DNA from: an uncultured Collinsella sp.
GTDB lineage: Bacteria > Actinomycetota > Coriobacteriia > Coriobacteriales > Coriobacteriaceae
DNA length: 19,015 nucleotides
Reading direction: 5' to 3'
Assembly: GCA_937950415.1 (NCBI GenBank)
Contig: CALFDL010000225.1
Location: 1 to 19,015, forward strand
Position 1 is the stretch's first letter, and each line of letters begins with the position of its first letter. Below, piece after piece: positions 6,976 through 14,333 of this stretch. The notes under the pieces are model-generated. The model had not been told where the DNA came from. It did no database searches and saw only the letters and a list, made by a program, of their open reading frames with translations. Made by a program: the position numbers and the translations under genes.

Positions 6976-7071
6976 TTCTTTGCCGCTGCGGCAAGACCAG
7001 CACAACCTTTTGGAATAGTCCTACGCTCGGCAATGTATCTACAAGCCCTGAGCGAAGGGAGTCGCATATGC

Positions 7072-8028
7072 ATGCAGCGGCAATTAACCTTCGGGGGGGG
7101 GGTATCTCCTAGGAATACCCGCCTCCGAGGGCAGTCAATCATCGAGTACGTCCTGATCATCGCGGTCATCGGCCTTGTGATCGTGTTTGCGGGACCCGGC
7201 GTGGCCGGTGCCATCCGAAACCAGTTCAACCTGGTCGGCAACACGGTGAATAGCGGGGCCAGCGCTGGCATCGAGGGCGGCGGCGCATCCGGCGGAGGCT
7301 CCACTGGCGCCGATTCCGCGACCGTCCAGGCGGCGGTCGCCAAGGACGCCAAAGACTGGACGCTGGATGAGCAGAAGGCCGTGGCCGAGGACATCGCAGC
7401 CAAGGGCGAGGCGTCTCCCGCCTACGCCAAGGCGAAGGCCGCCATGGATGCGGGGACGAAGTTCTCCGTCAAGCTCACGAACCGAATCACGATGGAATAT
7501 CGAATCATCGGCATCAACCACGACGACTTGGCGGACGGCACGGGCAAGGCTGGGTTGACGTTCGAGGCAATTAACAATGCAATAGGCCAACAGCGAATGA
7601 ACGCCACCGACACCAACGCCGGCGGCTGGGAGAAGTCCGAGCTTCGTGGCCGCCTCAATTCCGGCGACCTCTGGGCTCTCCTGCCGTCCTAGCTCCAATC
7701 CAAGGCGAAGGCCGTCACGAAGATGACCGACAACAAGGCGGATTGCAACTACGGCGACCCCTCGGCCACGACCGATAAGGCCTTCCTTCTCAGCATGGCC
7801 GAGGTCTACGGAGATATCTATCGCGGCGGCGATCAGTACGAGTATTACAAATCGAGGGGCGTGACGGGCTCGAACTATTCCGGTGCTTCATCGGACTTTG
7901 GCCATCTGACACGCTCTGTGGGCGAGTTCAGCTCCACGACCTTCGACTGTGTCGCTAGTAGCGGTTACTTTGGCAGCTACGCCAAGGCATCGGGCCACGT
8001 CTGTGTGTTTCCAGCTTGGTGCTTCTAG
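7072..8028 (+). pseudogene. Flp-type prepilin fused to DUF6273, with a poly-G tract and in-frame TAG
   Basis: The leader ends LRG, followed by QSIIEYVLIIAVIGLVIVF: a prepilin-peptidase site after Gly20, Glu at +5 and Tyr at +6, the signature of Flp/Tad (type IVb) pilins. A Gly/Ser-rich linker (about 60-85) and a charged helical part lead into DUF6273-like sequence (MEYRIIGINHDDLADG, NAGGWEKSELRGRLNSGDLW). Codon 207 is TAG (7690-7692); the same frame then runs for 111 codons, including KAFLLSMAEVYGDIY, to TAG 8026-8028. A GAG-to-TAG change (LPS-E-LQSK) fits. ATG 7072 lies 10 bases after AAGGGAG; ATG 7068 in another frame lies 6 bases after it. A G10 run follows both. An intrinsic terminator sits 21 bases past the end. 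A surface pilin displaying DUF6273 is inferred. Confidence 0.75.
7093..7102 (+). repeat. G10 homopolymer in the prepilin leader
   Basis: Ten consecutive G residues encode the GGG part of the prepilin leader, eight codons after the ATG at 7072. Such tracts change length by slipped-strand mispairing in many bacteria. With ten Gs the start at 7072 is in frame and that at 7068 stops after 14 codons. With nine or twelve Gs the start at 7068 would be in frame instead. With eight or eleven neither is. Confidence 0.9.
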
Positions 8029-8049
8029 TCTCATCTGCATCTACTGAAT

Positions 8050-8081
8050 GGCCCGCGCAATCCCGCGCGGGCCTTTCTTTT
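8050..8081 (+). terminator. Rho-independent terminator of the prepilin gene
   Basis: GGCCCGCGC (8050-8058) pairs perfectly with GCGCGGGCC (8065-8073) around a 6-base loop and is followed by TTTCTTTT. It lies 21 bases after the stop at 8028. Confidence 0.9.
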
Positions 8082-8486
8082 GGCAATCGAACGAACGGTT
8101 TGAGGTTCGTGGCGCAGGTAATCGGGTTGAGGAAAAATGGGGGCATACAGCGGCTCTCAGAGCGCCTGCCGCATTCCCCCGCCATTATCACTGCGGTGCC
8201 CTCGCAGAAAGATCATCCTGTTTGGCGTTTCGTTGCAACAGCCCACTTGTCCACCGATCAAGTGAACTACTGGAATAAATACAGCGACACGCTTGTACGT
8301 TACAGTCGCTATATCTGTGTAAATCGCCGCGATAAATTCAGCCCGTACTCGGCTGTATACCAGCTACGGGTATGTAGATTCATATCGCGTTAATAAATCG
8401 GCTCAAGTGTGTGCAAAACGCGCAAGTAACCGCAAAAGGCGATTATCGCGTAGGTAGATTTTTGGCACCCTGTTGCTTAATCAAAA
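8082..8486. other. Gene-free stretch with short degenerate repeats
   Basis: No open frame here has a ribosome-binding site or a recognisable product; the frame running through 8082-8393 on the plus strand is a continuation of a chance ORF that starts inside the prepilin gene. The right part becomes AT-rich and holds loose direct repeats: TATCGCGT at 8383-8390 and 8444-8451, each near a GTAGATT (8374-8380, 8454-8460). Nothing else is supported. Confidence 0.5.
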
Positions 8487-8502
8487 TTAAGCAATTGCTT
8501 AA
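8487..8502. repeat. Perfect 16-base palindrome TTAAGCAATTGCTTAA
   Basis: The palindrome has no spacer and is preceded by another TTGCTTAA half (8473-8480), giving three copies of the 8-base half-site in 30 bases. It directly adjoins the terminator of tRNA-Pro. It could bind a dimeric regulator or form a small cruciform. Confidence 0.5.
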
Positions 8503-8535
8503 AACAAAAAAGGTCAGGCACTAGGTGCCTGACCT
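8501..8535 (-). terminator. Rho-independent terminator of tRNA-Pro
   Basis: AGGTCAGGCAC (8511-8521) and its exact reverse complement (8525-8535) form an 11-bp stem with a 3-base loop. On the minus strand it is followed by TTTTTTGTTTT. It lies nine bases beyond the 3' end of the tRNA. Confidence 0.95.
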
Positions 8536-8544
8536 GCAAACTTC

Positions 8545-8621
<77 letters not shown>

Positions 8622-8663
8622 AAGCTTTTGTTTGTTGCTCTGCTCTCGCTCGCAACAGGGAGT

Positions 8664-8693
8664 ATATTAACCCGAAACTTTGGACTTGTGCAA
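8664..8693 (-). promoter_or_regulatory. Promoter of tRNA-Pro
   Basis: On the minus strand TTGCAC (8688-8693) and TAATAT (8664-8669) are 18 bases apart, with the -10 about 42 bases before the mature tRNA. It lies between the coaBC stop and the tRNA. Spacing and match are good, so it is a plausible sigma-70-type promoter. Confidence 0.55.
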
Positions 8694-8701
8694 GAACTTT
8701 T

Positions 8702-9919
8702 TTAATTATTTTTGAGCAAGTCTAAAATTGTATCTGCGAGCTGGGGTTTTGTTAGCACGGGAAGTTCTTGCGTACCCGCTGTGCTCACGATCCAAGCCTT
8801 GTTGGTATCGGTTCCAAAGCCCGAATCGGCGCGCGAGACATCGTTGGCGATAATGGCATCGCAACCCTTGCGGGCGAGCTTTCGCTGCGCGTACTCCACG
8901 ACGTTATCGGTCTCGGCCGCAAAGCCGATCACGCACCGCTCTCCCTTTTGGCGCGAAAGCTCGGCCAAGATATCGACCGTCTCGACCAGTTCGATGCGAT
9001 CCAGGCGCTCGTTGGCCTTTTTGAGCTTATGGTCGGCAGGGGCTGCGGGCGTGTAGTCAGCGACGGCAGCCGCACAAATGGCCGCATCGGCCGTCTGAAA
9101 GGCGCTCAGCGCCGCCTGCAGCATCTCTGCGGCGGTCTGCACGCGCACGCACTCCACGCCGCGGGGGACATCGAGCGATGTCGGTCCCAGCACAAGCGTG
9201 ACCGCAGCGCCGCGGCGAGCAGCCTCCCCCGCCAGGGCGATGCCCATCTTGCCCGACGACCGGTTGCCAATAAAGCGCACGGGGTCGATCGGCTCGTGCG
9301 TGGGGCCGGCGGTGATTACGATGCGCTTGCCCGCAAGGTCCTGGGGCGCGGGGTTGAGCACCTCGCAGACGGCCTTAACGATGTCCTCGGGCTCGCTCAT
9401 GCGTCCCGTGTCCACGTCGCCGCAGGCAAGGTAGCCACTACCGGGTCCTACCACATGGACGCCACGGTCGCGCAGCGTGGCCATGTTGGCCTGCGTCGCC
9501 GGCGCCTTCCACATGCCGTTGTTCATGGCAGGGGCGATCACGATGGGGCGCGGCGTGGCAAGCAGCGTGGTGGAGATGAGGTCATCGGCGATACCGTTTG
9601 CCATCTTGGCGATGATATTGGCCGTCGCGGGCGCCACGACCACCAGATCGGGCTCCTGCGCCAGCGAAATGTGGTGAATGGGGTCGGAGGGGTCGTCGAA
9701 TAGACCAACGGCAACAGGCTCGTTGGTGAGCGCTCGGAAGGTGAGCGGGCCCACAAACTCGGTGGCATGCTCGCTCATAACGACCTTGACGCGCGCGCCG
9801 CGCTTTTGCAGCAGGCGCACGATATTGCACGACTTATAGGCGGCGATCCCGCCGGTAATACCCAGCAGGATCGTTTTTCCCTCAAGTTGCATTGAATTGT
9901 TGGATGCCGCCGTCATCAT
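8702..9919 (-). CDS. coaBC: Phosphopantothenoylcysteine decarboxylase / phosphopantothenate-cysteine ligase
   Basis: A cytoplasmic bifunctional enzyme of coenzyme A synthesis: CoaB joins cysteine to 4'-phosphopantothenate and the FMN-dependent CoaC decarboxylates the product. In 405 residues the CoaC half comes first: GITGGIAAYKS (20-30), active His83 in the HIS segment, PAMNNGMW (130-137) and the ACGDVDTGRM flap with Cys166. The CoaB half starts near 198 with VITAGPTHEPIDPVRF, GNRSSGKMG (218-226), AAAVADY and a KLKK motif. The length is normal for the fusion. The start ATG directly abuts the stop of the zinc-ribbon gene, with AAGGAAG before it, so it is the last protein gene of the long minus-strand operon. 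I see no intrinsic terminator right after it, so transcripts may run into tRNA-Pro. Confidence 0.95.
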   Translation of the reverse strand: MMTAASNNSMQLEGKTILLGITGGIAAYKSCNIVRLLQKRGARVKVVMSEHATEFVGPLTFRALTNEPVAVGLFDDPSDPIHHISLAQEPDLVVVAPATANIIAKMANGIADDLISTTLLATPRPIVIAPAMNNGMWKAPATQANMATLRDRGVHVVGPGSGYLACGDVDTGRMSEPEDIVKAVCEVLNPAPQDLAGKRIVITAGPTHEPIDPVRFIGNRSSGKMGIALAGEAARRGAAVTLVLGPTSLDVPRGVECVRVQTAAEMLQAALSAFQTADAAICAAAVADYTPAAPADHKLKKANERLDRIELVETVDILAELSRQKGERCVIGFAAETDNVVEYAQRKLARKGCDAIIANDVSRADSGFGTDTNKAWIVSTAGTQELPVLTKPQLADTILDLLKNN

Positions 9920-10639
9920 TTAGGCTTCCTTGTTGGGAAGCACCAGCAGGCGGTGGCAGTACGGGCAATGCGTAATCTCACTACCGTCGTGGTTGAGGTC
10001 GCTCATGGACGACGCCTGCAGTGCGGTGTGGCAAACCGTGGGGATGTTGCCCTTGATGGTCTCGACGGCCAGGCCGCGGAACTGCTTGAGCAGACGCTCG
10101 TAATCGGTGAGCACGTCGGTCGGCAGCGTGGCGGCAAGCGCGATGCGCTCCTTGGTGGCGGCATCGATTTGAGCCTGCAGATCGGTAGCCTTAGCGCGGG
10201 CGGCCTTGGTATCGGCCTTCACGCCCTCCTCGAACTTGGCGATGATGGCCTGCGCGCGAGCCTCGCGGTCGAGCGCCTCCTTATGGGCGACAACGACATC
10301 CTTGCGGGTGTGCTCGATCTTGTCCAGACGCTTTGCCAGGGTGGCGAGCTCGTTCTCCAGGTCCTGCACCTCGCGGTAATCAGAACCGTCGACGTGACGC
10401 TTCTTGGCAGCCTCGATGGCGTTGTTGGTCTGGATCTCGGTGGTGTTGAGATCGTCGAGCTCAATGTCCAGATCCTTGCGCTGGGCGTAGAGCTTGGTCA
10501 TATCGGACTTGAGCTTCACATAGGTCTTGCGCTTGGAAGCGAGCTCCTTGAGCTCCGGCATATTGGCAAGTTCGCTCTTGTTGCGGGCGAGCTCCAAATC
10601 GATCTGTTGCAGCTTGAGTAGCGTAGCGCCGGCGCTCAT
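9920..10639 (-). CDS. Coiled-coil protein with C-terminal zinc ribbon (DUF164/CT398-like)
   Basis: A 239-residue protein. About residues 8-175 are a long, charged coiled coil (LLKLQQIDLELARNKSEL and following heptads), and the C-terminus carries a zinc-ribbon-like end, CPYCHRLLVLP. In the family the ribbon normally has two CxxC pairs; here the first knuckle reads IPTVCHTALQ with only one Cys, so the metal site may use three Cys (plus His) or be lost. The start ATG at 10639 has AAAGGAG upstream and overlaps the Nif3 stop by four bases (ATGA); the longer frame from 10675 is not used. Nif3 proteins and this zinc-ribbon family are often adjacent in bacteria. Its exact function is unknown. Confidence 0.85.
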   Translation of the reverse strand: MSAGATLLKLQQIDLELARNKSELANMPELKELASKRKTYVKLKSDMTKLYAQRKDLDIELDDLNTTEIQTNNAIEAAKKRHVDGSDYREVQDLENELATLAKRLDKIEHTRKDVVVAHKEALDREARAQAIIAKFEEGVKADTKAARAKATDLQAQIDAATKERIALAATLPTDVLTDYERLLKQFRGLAVETIKGNIPTVCHTALQASSMSDLNHDGSEITHCPYCHRLLVLPNKEA

Positions 10640-11445
10640 AAGTTCTCTCCTTTTGTCACAGTCCACCATTGGCAAGGGTTCAGTATTTTAATCGTATGAC
10701 GGGGGTCGACCCCGGCGTCAACTGCAGAGTTCATCAATATATCAACGAACGTCTCCTCGGAGCGGTCGTGGCCGAGCAAGATCACCGGCAGCCCGCGCAA
10801 GGCAAGGTCTTGCGCCACGTGGTACCCCGCCTCGCCCGTCACGACAACATCAGCGCCTGCGGTGATGGCGAGCTCTCCGAAGTCGCCCAGGGAGCCGCCC
10901 AAAATGGCGACGGTCCGACACGGGTGATCGACCTCGCCCCACACACGCGGGTCGCTGCCAAAGGCCGTGGCAGCACGGGTGGCAAGATCGCGCAGCGTGC
11001 ACGGGTCGTTGAGCGTTGCAAGCGTGCCCAGGCCGGTGACCTCGGGGTCGTCCACGTGCTCCAGTGAGCTCACGGGTGCGGCACCCAGCAGCTTGCTCAG
11101 GCAGACACGGGCTTCGTGCGAACGGTCCAGGTTGGTGTGGAGCGAGATAATGCTCACGCCGCAACGCGCTGCCTCGTAGAGTGCCGCGCTGCATTGGGGG
11201 CGTGTGGCATCCGCCGGACAAAAGGCCTCGGGCGCCTTGATATAGACAGGATGATGCGTCAGCAGCACGTTTGCACCGGCTTCTTGGGCGCGGAGAACAT
11301 TAGCTTCGGTCGCATCGAGCGCGCAGGCAACGCCGGTAATCTCCACGGCAGGGTCGCCCACGGATAAGCCTACGTGGTCCCAGGGGTCGGCATCCGTCTT
11401 GGGATAGCGTGCCAGCAGGGCACGCTCGAGCTCGGCGACGATCAT
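10636..11445 (-). CDS. Nif3-like dinuclear metal-centre protein
   Basis: A 269-residue member of the Nif3/YqfO family, which forms hexameric rings with two metal ions per subunit. Seen here are the early PWDHVGLSVG (21-30), the metal-binding LLTHHPVYI (61-69, His64 and His65), SLHTNLD (His and Asp ligands, around 101-107) and, near the end, VVVTGEAGYH with a final LGHDRSEE carrying the last ligands. It lacks the inserted PII-like domain found in the longer (about 370-residue) members. Some family members were called GTP cyclohydrolase I type 2, but the role is unsettled. It overlaps both neighbours by four bases (ATGA), so it is translated as part of a tight operon. Confidence 0.9.
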   Translation of the reverse strand: MIVAELERALLARYPKTDADPWDHVGLSVGDPAVEITGVACALDATEANVLRAQEAGANVLLTHHPVYIKAPEAFCPADATRPQCSAALYEAARCGVSIISLHTNLDRSHEARVCLSKLLGAAPVSSLEHVDDPEVTGLGTLATLNDPCTLRDLATRAATAFGSDPRVWGEVDHPCRTVAILGGSLGDFGELAITAGADVVVTGEAGYHVAQDLALRGLPVILLGHDRSEETFVDILMNSAVDAGVDPRHTIKILNPCQWWTVTKGENL

Positions 11446-12620
11446 GCGGCACCCACGATCGAGAGCAGCGTCTGGGCAAACTCGTCCAGATCGCCCGGAT
11501 TCACGCGGTCATCGAAGGAGATGCGCAGTGCACCCAGGGCCTGCTCGCGGCCAATACCCATGGCGCTGAGAACATGGCTCGGGTCCATGCTGCCGCTCGA
11601 GCAGGCAGAGCCTGCCGATACCTCAAAGCCGGCGGCGTCGAGCTTGACGATGAGCTCCTCGGAGTCCATGCCGTCAATGTAGATCGAAACCATACCCGGC
11701 AGACGATCGGCCTGTGCGTAGTCGCCCATGGTGGCGTGAATGCGCGGGTGGGCCGTTAGCGTGGCGTAGAGCTTGTCGGATAAGGCCTGCAGTGTTGTAC
11801 GCTCCTGGGCAACATTCGGTAACAGCGCGGAAGCGGCAGCGGCAAAAGCCAGCTGTGTACGCAGGTCCTGCGTGCCGGCACGACGACCGGCCTCCTGTCC
11901 ACCGCCGAAGATGCGCGGGCGCAGCGGCGTGCGGCTCTTAAGGTAGAGTGCGCCAGACGCCACGGGGCCACCGATCTTGTGCGCGGCAACGGTCATGGCG
12001 TCAACTCCCAGCTCGGTGACATCGAGCGGAATATGCAGATAGCCCTGGATGGCATCGGTGTGGAACAGAGCGCCCACGGTATGCGCGGCCGCGGCAAGCT
12101 CGCGGATGGGCTGCACCACGCCGGTCTCGTTGTTGGCAACCATGATGCTCACGAGCGCCACGTCGTCGCCTAGTAGCTCGACAAGCGCGACAGGCTCAAT
12201 GTAGCCCGCGCGGCAGGGCTGCACCAGGTCGACGGTAAAGCCGACGGCACGCAGCAGCGGCAGGTTGTCCAGAATCGAATCGTGCTCGATGGCAGATACG
12301 ATCACGCGGTTACGCTTGCGATCGCGCTGACGAGCGCCCTCGGCAAGACCGAGCAGCGCCAGCTGGTTGGCTTCGGTGCCGCCGTTGGTCAGAACAATCT
12401 CGGACGGGCGGACGCGTGCGCCAAAGCTATGGGCGATCTCGCGACGGGCAACCTCCAGGCGCGCGGCGGCCTTGCGGCCGAGCGAGTGCAGCGAGTTGGG
12501 GTTGACGCCTGCAAGCTCGCTGTCGTCATATTCGCGCTGCGCAAGGAGCGCCTCGGCGCGCATGGGCGTCGAGGCGGCATAGTCAAGATTCACGGGTATG
12601 CGGTTTTGACCTGCGGTCAT
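11442..12620 (-). CDS. Cysteine desulfurase (NifS/IscS-like, class V aminotransferase fold)
   Basis: A PLP enzyme that takes sulfur from L-cysteine to give alanine and an enzyme persulfide, feeding Fe-S cluster or tRNA thiolation pathways. The 392 residues show NLDYAASTP (11-19), LTNGGTEANQLAL (77-89), His113 in IEHDS, ANNETG (162-167), HTDAIQ, the PLP lysine Lys215 in AAHKIGGP, RRAGTQD and the mobile loop with catalytic Cys340 in SAGSACSSGSM. The short SSGSM loop and overall pattern fit group I (NifS/IscS) enzymes. GGAGG, overlapping the last codons of rpe, lies 11 bases before the ATG. No IscU or MnmA gene is adjacent, so the target pathway cannot be told from here. Confidence 0.93.
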   Translation of the reverse strand: MTAGQNRIPVNLDYAASTPMRAEALLAQREYDDSELAGVNPNSLHSLGRKAAARLEVARREIAHSFGARVRPSEIVLTNGGTEANQLALLGLAEGARQRDRKRNRVIVSAIEHDSILDNLPLLRAVGFTVDLVQPCRAGYIEPVALVELLGDDVALVSIMVANNETGVVQPIRELAAAAHTVGALFHTDAIQGYLHIPLDVTELGVDAMTVAAHKIGGPVASGALYLKSRTPLRPRIFGGGQEAGRRAGTQDLRTQLAFAAAASALLPNVAQERTTLQALSDKLYATLTAHPRIHATMGDYAQADRLPGMVSIYIDGMDSEELIVKLDAAGFEVSAGSACSSGSMDPSHVLSAMGIGREQALGALRISFDDRVNPGDLDEFAQTLLSIVGAA

Positions 12621-12626
12621 AAGGGT

Positions 12627-13298
12627 TTATGCCTCCTGTGCGGCCTCGTTGCCCAGCTTCTGCAGCAGCGCAACCTCGGCGGCGGGATCTTCGGACTTAA
12701 ATACGGCGGAGCCGGCCACGAGCACGTTGGCGCCGGCCTTGACGACCTCGGCGATGTTCTTGGAAGAAATACCGCCGTCGACCTCGATCAGGGGCGACAC
12801 GCCGTGACGCTCGCACATGGTCTTGAGCTCGTGCAGTTTGGCAATGGTACCGGGAATAAAGCTCTGGCCGCCAAAGCCCGGGTTCACACTCATGAGCAGC
12901 ACCATGTCGACAACGTCGATGATGCTCTCGAGCACGCACACGGGGGTGGCGGGGTTGAGCACCACGCCGGCCTTGACGCCGCGCTGCTGCAGATGGGTGA
13001 GCGTGCGGTGCAGGTGCGTGGAGGCCTCGTAGTGCACGGTGATCATGTCGGCACCAGCGTCGGCGTACCAATCGACCGTCTCGTCGGGGTTCGACACCAT
13101 CAGGTGCGCGTCGACCGGTACATCGGTGGAACGCTTGACGGCCTTAAGGATGTCAACGCCAAAGGTGAGGTTGCCGGTAAAGTGACCGTCCATAACGTCG
13201 AAGTGCACGTAGTCGGCGCCGGCGATCTTGTCGAGCTCGCCCTTGAGGTTGGCCATGTCGGCCGAAAGGACGGACGGAGCGATTTTGATGGAACCCAT
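12627..13298 (-). CDS. rpe: Ribulose-phosphate 3-epimerase
   Basis: A cytoplasmic TIM-barrel enzyme of the pentose phosphate pathway that interconverts ribulose-5-phosphate and xylulose-5-phosphate. In 223 residues: IAPSVLSAD (6-14), the metal ligands His32 and Asp34 in VHFDVMDGHF, His65 in VDAHLMV, the NPGFGGQSF loop (139-147), Asp174 in EVDGGIS and the phosphate-binding VLVAGSAVF. The usual VPN before LTFG is TGN here, a small difference. AAAGG lies eight bases before the ATG. It sits 18 bases after gpsA and six bases before the desulfurase gene. Confidence 0.96.
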   Translation of the reverse strand: MGSIKIAPSVLSADMANLKGELDKIAGADYVHFDVMDGHFTGNLTFGVDILKAVKRSTDVPVDAHLMVSNPDETVDWYADAGADMITVHYEASTHLHRTLTHLQQRGVKAGVVLNPATPVCVLESIIDVVDMVLLMSVNPGFGGQSFIPGTIAKLHELKTMCERHGVSPLIEVDGGISSKNIAEVVKAGANVLVAGSAVFKSEDPAAEVALLQKLGNEAAQEA

Positions 13299-13316
13299 GG
13301 TAGAAGCCTTTCTGCG

Positions 13317-14324
13317 CTAGTCGGTGAGTCCGTAGAACTCTTGAGAAGGGACGCGTTCGGTAAGAATCTCGAGCGCCCTATCCAAAGTAACACCGTTGTA
13401 GAGCGTTTGCTCCACGGCAAAGGTGAGCGGAATGTCTACGCCCAGTGAACGGGCGAGCTCGCTGACGCTGCGGGCCGCGACGGCGCCCTCGACCACCATA
13501 TGCGTGCGCGCCTGGTACTCGTCGAGCGACACGCCGTGGGCAAACTCGTAGCCAAAGGTACGGTTGCGCGAATGCTCCGAGGTGCAGGTGGCAATGAGGT
13601 CGCCCATGCCGGCAAGTCCCATGCAGGTCATAGCTTGACCGCCGCGGGCATGCACCAGACGGCTAATCTCGGCCAGGCCGCGCGTCATGATGAGGGCGAG
13701 CGTGTTGTCGCCCGCACCGCTACCGGCGGAGATGCCGCACACGATGGCGATGACGTTTTTCATAGCGCCGCAAACCTCAACACCGGTCATGTCCTGCGAT
13801 AGATAGATGCGGAAGGCCGTGGACAGGAGCAGGTCCTTAAAGGTCTCCCCTATCTGTGGATTTTTGCTGGCGATGACGGCGGCAGAAAGTCCGCCGCGGC
13901 AGATTTCCTCAGCATGGTTGGGGCCCGAAAGCGCCGCGACACGTGCTTCGTTGCCGATCTCGCTGGCGATGACCTCGCTCATGAGCAGGCCGGACTCGGG
14001 CTCAATGCCCTTGGTGAGGCAGAGCACCGGGGTATCGGCGCCGATAAAGGGCGCGGCCTGGTGACACACGTCGCGCAGATGCGTGGAGGGCACGGCAAAG
14101 ATGATCGCATCGGCACTGTCGAGCGCCCGGGCGAGCTCGGTCGTTGCTACCACGTTGTCCGGCAGCTCATATCCCACCAGATAGCGCGGGTTGCGATGCT
14201 CGCCGTTAATGCCGGCGGCCGTCTGCTCACTATGGGCCCACATGGTCACGCGCCCGGCTCGTGCGGCGGCAAGGCCGGCGACGGCGGTTCCCCAGGAGCC
14301 GGAGCCAATCAGCGCAACATTCAT
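13317..14324 (-). CDS. gpsA: Glycerol-3-phosphate dehydrogenase [NAD(P)+]
   Basis: A cytoplasmic enzyme that reduces dihydroxyacetone phosphate to sn-glycerol-3-phosphate, the head-group precursor for phospholipids. The 335 residues start with the Rossmann motif LIGSGSWGTA (5-14), followed by FAVPSTHLR, LTKGIE, ALSGPNHAEEI, the substrate-domain Lys in AMKNVIAI, and GLAGMGDLIATC...SRNRTFG near the middle of the C-terminal half. The ATG is preceded by AGGAGA five bases upstream, nine bases after the plsY stop. The plsY-gpsA pair is common because PlsY consumes the product of GpsA. Confidence 0.97.
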   Translation of the reverse strand: MNVALIGSGSWGTAVAGLAAARAGRVTMWAHSEQTAAGINGEHRNPRYLVGYELPDNVVATTELARALDSADAIIFAVPSTHLRDVCHQAAPFIGADTPVLCLTKGIEPESGLLMSEVIASEIGNEARVAALSGPNHAEEICRGGLSAAVIASKNPQIGETFKDLLLSTAFRIYLSQDMTGVEVCGAMKNVIAIVCGISAGSGAGDNTLALIMTRGLAEISRLVHARGGQAMTCMGLAGMGDLIATCTSEHSRNRTFGYEFAHGVSLDEYQARTHMVVEGAVAARSVSELARSLGVDIPLTFAVEQTLYNGVTLDRALEILTERVPSQEFYGLTD

Positions 14325-14333
14325 GACTCTCTC

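Noticed and set aside
7068..7112. A 14-codon leader peptide from ATG 7068 as an independent gene
   Set aside because: Its reading depends wholly on the G-tract length, so it is better seen as the out-of-frame product of the switch than as a gene.
8016..8393. A 125-codon plus-strand ORF after the prepilin gene
   Set aside because: It starts inside the end of the prepilin gene, runs through an intrinsic terminator and has no start signal. The second half reads somewhat protein-like but matches nothing I know.
12282..13448. A long plus-strand ORF of 388 codons
   Set aside because: It is the antisense shadow of the desulfurase, rpe and gpsA genes, caused by GC-rich third positions. The His/Val/Gly-rich translation has no recognisable motif.
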